The notes under the pieces were generated by a model that worked only from the letters and a program-made list of their open reading frames with translations, was not told the origin of the DNA and searched no databases. From contig JAGFXO010000005.1 in NCBI GenBank assembly GCA_017861285.1, forward strand, positions 1 through 34,503: a DNA stretch of 34,503 nucleotides. The letters are read 5' to 3'. The translations under genes and the position numbers were made by a program. This document shows, piece after piece, positions 32,646 to 34,503 of this stretch (position 1 is its first letter; the number at the start of each line of letters is the position of its first letter). The stretch comes from Geobacteraceae bacterium. Lineage in GTDB: Bacteria > Desulfobacterota > Desulfuromonadia > Geobacterales > Geobacteraceae.

Positions 32646-34472
32646 ATGAATATCTCCACAACTGAAAATTTCCCTGCTGCTTGCGGCGTCTATATCATGA
32701 AAGGGGTATCGGGAACGATACTGTATGTGGGGAAAGCCAAAAACCTCAGGGCGAGAATCGGTTCATACCTTGCCCAATCCCGTGACAATCGCTGGCATAT
32801 CCGGTTTCTCATGGCGCGGGTTTCGGACATCGAGTATATCCTCACAGATACCGAAAAGGAAGCATTGATCCTTGAGAACACCCTCATAAAAAAACACCGC
32901 CCCCGATACAATATTAACCTGCGCGATGACAAGACATATTTTTCATTGCGCATGGACATGTCCGAAGAGTTTCCCCGCCTTACGATCATTCGCAAGGTGA
33001 CGAGAGACGGGGCACGTTATTTCGGCCCCTATTCCTCGGCTTCTGCCGCGAGGGATGTGCTGAAACAGCTGTATAAACTTTTCCGCCTTCGTCATTATCC
33101 GCTGGAGACATGCCGTCGACGTGGACGTCCGTGTCTCTTCCATCAGATAAACCAGTGTTCGGCTCCGTGCGCCGGCATCATTTCCCGGGAGGACTATGCT
33201 GCCCTTGCCCATGGCGCGGTGCTTTTCCTGCAAGGAAAGAACCGGGATCTTGTGAAGGTGCTGCGTTCAAGAATGGCGGAGGCGTCGACACGTGAGAGTT
33301 ACGAGGAAGCCGCCAGATTCCGAGACCTGATACGTTCCATAGAAGTGACCGTGGAAAAACAGAAAATGGTTGCAAATGGAGGGGACATGGATGTTCTCGG
33401 ATTCTGCCGCGAAGGAAGTGCCCTCCAGATATCAATGCTGTTTGTCAGGGGAGGAAGCCTTATCGGCAACAGGAATTTTACGCTTTCCTGGGAGATGGGC
33501 GATGAGGAAGGGATAGCGTCTTTTCTCGGCGAATATTACAATCGCGATGTGTATGTTCCCGATGAAGTGCTTCTGCCGCTTGCCATTGGGGAGCCGGGGG
33601 CTTTTGTGGACCTGCTGTCGGAAAAAAAAGGCAAAAAGGTAGCGGTAACCTTTCCCCGCAGAGGGAGAAAACGCGAGATGGTACACCTGGCCGGCAGGAA
33701 TGCCGAAACCGCTGCCTTGGAGCGCCGCGATGCCAGGGAGAACATGGATGCAATCCTCGATGAACTCAGGGAGAGGCTGCATCTCTCCAGAACACCCCGG
33801 CGCATTGAGTGCTACGATGTATCCAATATCCAGGGACAGCTTGCCGTAGCGAGCAGGATATCTTTCGTGGATGGCAGGCCCGACAAGGGCAACTACCGCC
33901 ACTATCGGATCAAAACCGTGACCGGAGCCGATGACTACGGCATGCTGCAAGAAGTCCTCTCCCGGCGGTTCAGGCGAGATGCCGGATCCGGTGAACTCCC
34001 CGACCTGATCGTCGTTGATGGCGGTCAGGGTCAGCTTGCCGTCCTTGCAAAAGTCTTGCAGGGGCTCGGTGTACACGGTGTGGATGCAGCTGCGCTGGCG
34101 AAAAGCAGGGTCGAGGAGGGTATGATGTCGACGGAAATATCCAGGAGCAATGAACGGGTCTTTCTTCCCGGGAGGAAAAATCCCGTAGTGCTGCGGCAAA
34201 ACTCGGCGCCGCTCCTTCTCCTTGCGCAGATCCGGGATGAAGCGCATCGCTTTGCCATTACCCATCACAAAAAGCTTCGGGGGAAGAGCACCCTGCGGTC
34301 GTCTCTAGCCGATATCAGGGGTGTGGGAGAAAAAAGGCAGAAGCAGCTACTGCGCCACTTCGGCAGCCTCAAAAAAATAGGGGAGGCATCGATTGATGAA
34401 TTGCTTCAAGTCGGGGGGATGGACAGAAGTACCGCAACAGCCTTGTGGGAATATTTCCATGGGAAGCAGTAA
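32646..34472 (+). CDS. uvrC: excinuclease ABC subunit C
   Basis: The protein has 608 residues, full length. The N-terminal GIY-YIG nuclease (about 10-90) has Gly-Val-Tyr (14-16), Tyr-Val-Gly (27-29) and the catalytic Arg in [10 protein letters not shown]; it makes the 3' incision. A four-Cys cluster ([21 protein letters not shown], near 155-175) matches the iron-sulfur site reported for UvrC. The UVR domain ([15 protein letters not shown], near 220) contacts UvrB. The RNase H-like nuclease has [20 protein letters not shown] and [12 protein letters not shown] for the 5' incision. Two C-terminal helix-hairpin-helix motifs ([23 protein letters not shown] and a second copy) bind DNA. It acts in nucleotide excision repair. 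The start codon has no ribosome site. It is divergent from the TPR-recO unit. Confidence 0.97.
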   Translation: MNISTTENFPAACGVYIMKGVSGTILYVGKAKNLRARIGSYLAQSRDNRWHIRFLMARVSDIEYILTDTEKEALILENTLIKKHRPRYNINLRDDKTYFSLRMDMSEEFPRLTIIRKVTRDGARYFGPYSSASAARDVLKQLYKLFRLRHYPLETCRRRGRPCLFHQINQCSAPCAGIISREDYAALAHGAVLFLQGKNRDLVKVLRSRMAEASTRESYEEAARFRDLIRSIEVTVEKQKMVANGGDMDVLGFCREGSALQISMLFVRGGSLIGNRNFTLSWEMGDEEGIASFLGEYYNRDVYVPDEVLLPLAIGEPGAFVDLLSEKKGKKVAVTFPRRGRKREMVHLAGRNAETAALERRDARENMDAILDELRERLHLSRTPRRIECYDVSNIQGQLAVASRISFVDGRPDKGNYRHYRIKTVTGADDYGMLQEVLSRRFRRDAGSGELPDLIVVDGGQGQLAVLAKVLQGLGVHGVDAAALAKSRVEEGMMSTEISRSNERVFLPGRKNPVVLRQNSAPLLLLAQIRDEAHRFAITHHKKLRGKSTLRSSLADIRGVGEKRQKQLLRHFGSLKKIGEASIDELLQVGGMDRSTATALWEYFHGKQ

Positions 34473-34503
34473 AAGCGGATTTACGTTTTAAGTTTTTGGT
34501 TTT

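Overview
The window looks like chromosomal DNA from a delta-proteobacterium of the Geobacter type (Desulfurobacterota, Desulfuromonadia). The evidence is the gene set: a two-subunit glycyl-tRNA synthetase next to recO and pyruvate phosphate dikinase, a di-MOP ModE, a TIGR04073-type exported protein, a small c-type cytochrome lipoprotein and a sigma-54 promoter. This placement rests on gene content only; no rRNA, tRNA, CRISPR array, insertion sequence or prophage was seen.

Layout. Positions 1-365 are a regulatory stretch. A minus-strand leader ends in a terminator-like hairpin followed by a Shine-Dalgarno sequence, pointing to a gene just beyond the left edge. A good sigma-54 promoter reads rightward into a small exported Ala/Lys/Pro-rich protein (366-614). 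After a bidirectional terminator come leftward genes: a TIGR04073-like exported protein, a family B DNA polymerase, a ferredoxin-like protein, an EamA permease, and an RND/MMPL exporter coupled to a LolB-like lipoprotein. A rightward SYLF protein (8832-9548) is followed by a leftward group: cytochrome c lipoprotein, zinc-ribbon protein, hpt and an exported protein of unknown function. A metallo-beta-lactamase-fold hydrolase then runs rightward.

Positions 13196-20282 hold the most unusual cluster. It comprises a small Cys-rich tail-anchored protein, a 1730-residue alpha-2-macroglobulin with an intact thioester motif, an exported AMMECR1-like protein and a VanW protein. The last three form a tight leftward operon that probably works in the cell envelope. 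Positions 20608-24345 are regulatory: an orphan ModE, a GAF/GAF/GGDEF diguanylate cyclase with an N-terminal sensor-like region, and a divergent XRE/S24-like repressor whose protease residues are both replaced. An operator-like set of TTCAC/GTGAA half-sites lies between the last two.

Positions 24389-32451 are leftward housekeeping genes: YbaK, cold shock protein, ppdK, glyS, glyQ, recO and a TPR protein. The window closes with uvrC on the plus strand, whose start codon sits so close to a TATAAT box that its mRNA may be leaderless.
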